Source: Cytobacillus stercorigallinarum
GTDB lineage: Bacteria > Bacillota > Bacilli > Bacillales > Cytobacillaceae
Assembly: GCF_014836495.1 (NCBI RefSeq)
Contig: NZ_JACSQT010000003.1
Location: 99,182 to 163,181, forward strand
Direction of reading: 5' to 3'
Length of the DNA stretch: 64,000 nt
The translations under genes were made by a program, and so were the position numbers. Of the stretch, positions 63,820-64,000 are shown piece after piece (within the stretch, counting starts at the first letter, position 1; each line of letters begins with the position of its first letter). The notes beneath the pieces are model-generated. The model made no database searches. It was not told the DNA's origin and saw nothing but the letters and a program-made list of their open reading frames with translations.

Positions 63820-64000
63820 TTAAGAGCGTTTTTGTTGAAAATGTTGAACGAGACTTTTCGCCAATTCATTCGCATCAACATGATACGTACCATTTTCCAC
63901 TTGCATTTTTAATTGCTCCACCTTTGCTTGGCGAGCAGGATCTGATTGTGATGTTTTTTGCATTTCTAATGCTTTTGAAGAAATTTCAAGTTTATCTGCT
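63820..64000 (-). CDS. flgM: Anti-sigma-D factor FlgM (3' part, cut by window edge)
   Basis: The last 59 codons of FlgM are visible. The sequence DKLEISSKALEMQ, then RQAKVEQLKMQVENGTYHVDANELAKSLVQHF, matches the sigma-binding C-terminal half of FlgM, here located by residues counted from the stop at 63820-63822. FlgM holds sigma-D inactive until the hook is complete and FlgM is lost. The start lies outside the window. The order flgM-flgN-flgK-flgL is that of B. subtilis. Confidence 0.9.
   Translation of the reverse strand, partial: ADKLEISSKALEMQKTSQSDPARQAKVEQLKMQVENGTYHVDANELAKSLVQHFQQKRS

Overview
The window reads as chromosomal DNA of a low-GC Gram-positive endospore-former of the Bacillaceae. 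Gene content and order follow the Bacillus subtilis block hisI-to-hisZ / yvoF-ppaX-yvoD-lgt-hprK / yvlD-yvlB / uvrA-uvrB / minJ / ctpB / ftsX-ftsE / cccB / yvjA / prfB-secA / hpf / fliT-fliS-fliD-flaG / hag / csrA-fliW-yviE-flgL-flgK-flgN-flgM. Nearly all of it lies on the minus strand. The species cannot be fixed from the sequence alone. No rRNA, tRNA, CRISPR array, prophage or intact insertion sequence was seen.

Layout. 1-261: left-truncated 51-bp tandem array. 362-6810: complete eight-gene histidine operon (hisZGDBHAFI) with a good sigma-A promoter and a terminator. 7388-11303: HPr kinase operon (hprK, lgt, yvoD, ppaX, yvoF). 11543-14457: orphan nagA, then a short-chain dehydrogenase facing a TetR-type regulator with a palindromic operator. 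14477-16736: yvlD-yvlB and a coiled-coil orphan. 16883-21751: uvrB-uvrA with a probable LexA box. 22016-23818: a small membrane protein and an AI-2E/PerM-type transporter. 24439-28478: a compact MhqR-type quinone-detoxification operon (MarR repressor, ring-cleaving dioxygenase, flavin reductase, MhqD-like esterase, FMN reductase, WrbA) with three MhqR-like operators. 28698-29541: a second 51-bp array, 16 units in perfect register. 29772-43759: cell-division, wall and secretion genes (minJ, ctpB, an EnvC/PcsB-like M23 hydrolase, ftsX, ftsE, cccB, yvjA, prfB with its programmed frameshift, secA, and a SEC-C/HTH protein). 44101-53185: accessory block between secA and hpf, with two small plus-strand genes and a seven-gene phosphoester-uptake operon (UgpBAEC-like ABC transporter, two metallophosphoesterases, one Cys-phosphatase) divergent from a GntR regulator. 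53290-64000: hpf with a sigma-B-like promoter, then the late flagellar cluster ending in a truncated flgM.

How the parts work together. HisZ and HisG form the first histidine enzyme. HprK phosphorylates HPr for carbon control and PpaX removes the pyrophosphate released. FtsEX and the adjacent M23 coiled-coil protein look like an activator/hydrolase pair. FliW, CsrA and flagellin form a homeostatic loop, and the hag leader carries a near-ideal CsrA hairpin. MhqR and its operators point to electrophile-induced expression of the detoxification genes.

The least explained items are the two 51-bp arrays, the phosphoester operon, the SEC-C/HTH protein beside secA and the unknown gene between fliT and hpf. 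All family assignments come from recognising sequence motifs by eye; no database search was run.
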